From: an uncultured Erysipelotrichaceae bacterium
Lineage (GTDB): Bacteria; Bacillota_I; Bacilli_A; RF39; UBA660
Reading direction: 5' to 3'
Assembly (NCBI GenBank): GCA_902797275.1
Contig: CADBSI010000073.1
Location: forward strand, 1 to 5,670
Length of the DNA: 5,670 nucleotides
The number at the start of each line of letters is the position of its first letter. The stretch's first letter is position 1. The notes beneath the pieces were generated by a model that was not told the origin of the DNA, did no database searches, and saw nothing but the letters and a program-made list of their open reading frames with translations. A program made the position numbers and the translations under genes. Positions 4,774 through 5,670 of this stretch are shown here, one piece after another.

Positions 4774-5670
4774 ATGAATAATAAAAAAGTAGTAATAATA
4801 TCAAGTATAATATTAGCAGTTTTAGTTCTAACAATAGGAGCAACTTATTCAATTTTTAGTTTAAGTAAAGTAAGTAAAAACTCAAATTTAGTGGTAGGTG
4901 ATATTTATATGCATTATAATGAAACAACAAATGCAATTAATATAACAGACATGATGCCAACATCTACTATAAAAGTAAATACAAGTGCAGATAAAGTATC
5001 AAAGTGTGTAGAGTATTTAAAAACTACTTATGGAAATGAATGGAATGGTTTATCAGTTTCAGGTACTATCGTTTCAAATAGCAATAGTTATAAAGATGCA
5101 ATAGTAAGACAAATAGAGCGACATGCTGTAGGAACATATTCAGAATATTGTAGTTGTAAAAGAATTACATACGTAGTTGCTGAAAAAAAAAATAATAAAA
5201 ATGAAGAAGTAATGGTAAAACCAATAGCGGAACGCCCCTCAACAACAATAACAAAAACAATATATATGTTAAATGATTTAGAAAATGGAACTTTAACAGC
5301 AGCTGATAAAAAATATTTTGAAGATAATGGAATAATAGAAGATAATACCCTAGGACTTCCATACTTTGAATTTACTATAGATGGAAAAAATACACATACT
5401 AAAAATGGAGTAAATTATAATATACAAATAGTTCATGGAGATGAAGAAACAAATAAAACTAGAATACAAGATAAATTTTTAAAATTTAGATTAGTAAGTG
5501 TTGATAATAATCAAGAAACAATATTACAAGATAAATTGACCATAGATAACATTAATAATACAACAATATATAGTAGTACAATTCCAGCAAATACAACAAG
5601 TGAAATAACAAGAACATATAGATTATATATGTGGATAGATGGAAATGTAAATATCTGTGGGGGAACTCAA
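4774..5670 (+). CDS. Large secreted SipW-type substrate / surface fibre protein, 3' end beyond the window (299 codons visible)
   Basis: The frame is open from ATG 4774 to the window edge. GAGGTG at 4763-4768 supports this start over an in-frame ATG at 4753, which follows the T run and has no binding site. Residues 5-23 are a hydrophobic signal segment followed by IGATYSIFSLSKVS, the SipW-cognate type boundary, then VVGDIYMHYNETTNAINITD (40-59). Residues about 66-165 differ in composition and codons (see findings) and hold Cys78, Cys126 and Cys128. A beta-rich region follows: YFEFTIDGKNTHTKNGVNYN (197-216), DKFLKFRLVSVDNN (233-246), and EITRTYRLYMWIDGNVNICG (277-296) with Cys295. I recall similar secreted proteins beside sipW in gut Firmicutes, without a proven role; an adhesive or matrix protein is inferred. 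Its nearest promoter candidate is upstream of the leader frame. A poor -10-like AATAAT at 4749-4754 has no -35. Confidence 0.85.
   Translation, partial: MNNKKVVIISSIILAVLVLTIGATYSIFSLSKVSKNSNLVVGDIYMHYNETTNAINITDMMPTSTIKVNTSADKVSKCVEYLKTTYGNEWNGLSVSGTIVSNSNSYKDAIVRQIERHAVGTYSEYCSCKRITYVVAEKKNNKNEEVMVKPIAERPSTTITKTIYMLNDLENGTLTAADKKYFEDNGIIEDNTLGLPYFEFTIDGKNTHTKNGVNYNIQIVHGDEETNKTRIQDKFLKFRLVSVDNNQETILQDKLTIDNINNTTIYSSTIPANTTSEITRTYRLYMWIDGNVNICGGTQ
5002..5238 (+). other. Atypical segment inside the large surface-protein gene
   Basis: Codons 77-155 use CGA, CGC, GCG, CCC, GAG and ATC, which are rare or absent in the neighbouring genes, where arginine is almost always AGA. The encoded stretch contains three cysteines (78, 126, 128) and charged patches such as RQIERHAV and AEKKNNKNEE, and interrupts an otherwise serine/threonine- and asparagine-rich beta protein. 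It may be a separately acquired domain. Confidence 0.5.

Noticed and set aside
5165..5362. Minus-strand open frame of 65 codons
   Set aside because: Antisense shadow of the large surface-protein gene; the low-complexity leucine/phenylalanine product follows from A-rich sense codons, and no start signals are present.

Overview
The window is very AT-rich (by eye about one fifth to one quarter GC). It uses AGA almost exclusively for arginine, TAA/TAG stops, TGG for tryptophan (no sign of a recoded genetic code), and AGGAGG/AGGTGAT ribosome binding sites. Together with a SipW/TasA-type secretion locus, this points to a low-GC Firmicute, most likely an uncultured host-associated member of the Bacilli/Mycoplasmatota-like lineages. 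That placement is an inference; no rRNA or marker gene is present.

Layout, all on the plus strand. (1) 1-254 is the 3' end of trpB, closed by a hairpin/T-tract terminator that overlaps its stop codon; trpA does not follow. (2) 259-1941 is a two-gene unit with a plausible promoter: a 42-residue helical protein (too short for most gene callers) overlapping a 505-residue, probably all-helical protein of unknown function. (3) A near-consensus promoter at 1953-1981 starts a tight operon, 2002-4494. It contains a SipW-like membrane protein that has lost all three catalytic residues, a TasA/CalY-like fibre subunit, an intact SipW-type signal peptidase with an unusual 100-residue cytoplasmic tail, and a second secreted protein with a SipW-cognate signal peptide. 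(4) 4495-4773 is a compact control-like region: a probable promoter, a hairpin, a 31-codon reading frame with a G7-T-G4 tract, and a strong intrinsic terminator. (5) From 4774 to the window edge runs a third, larger secreted SipW-type substrate, open at the right end, with a segment of atypical codon use and paired cysteines.

How the genes may work together: the intact peptidase would mature the three secreted proteins, which probably form or decorate an extracellular fibre or surface coat. The inactive paralogue may act as a chaperone or partner of the active enzyme or of a substrate. The most interesting element is the 4501-4773 leader. Only one of the three frames leaving the G tract carries translation into the terminator stem, so slippage at the G tract could decide whether the terminator forms and whether the large surface protein is made. 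This is a hypothesis from the layout alone. No stretch over 300 bases lacks a gene, and no tRNA, rRNA, CRISPR array, insertion sequence or recombinase is visible.
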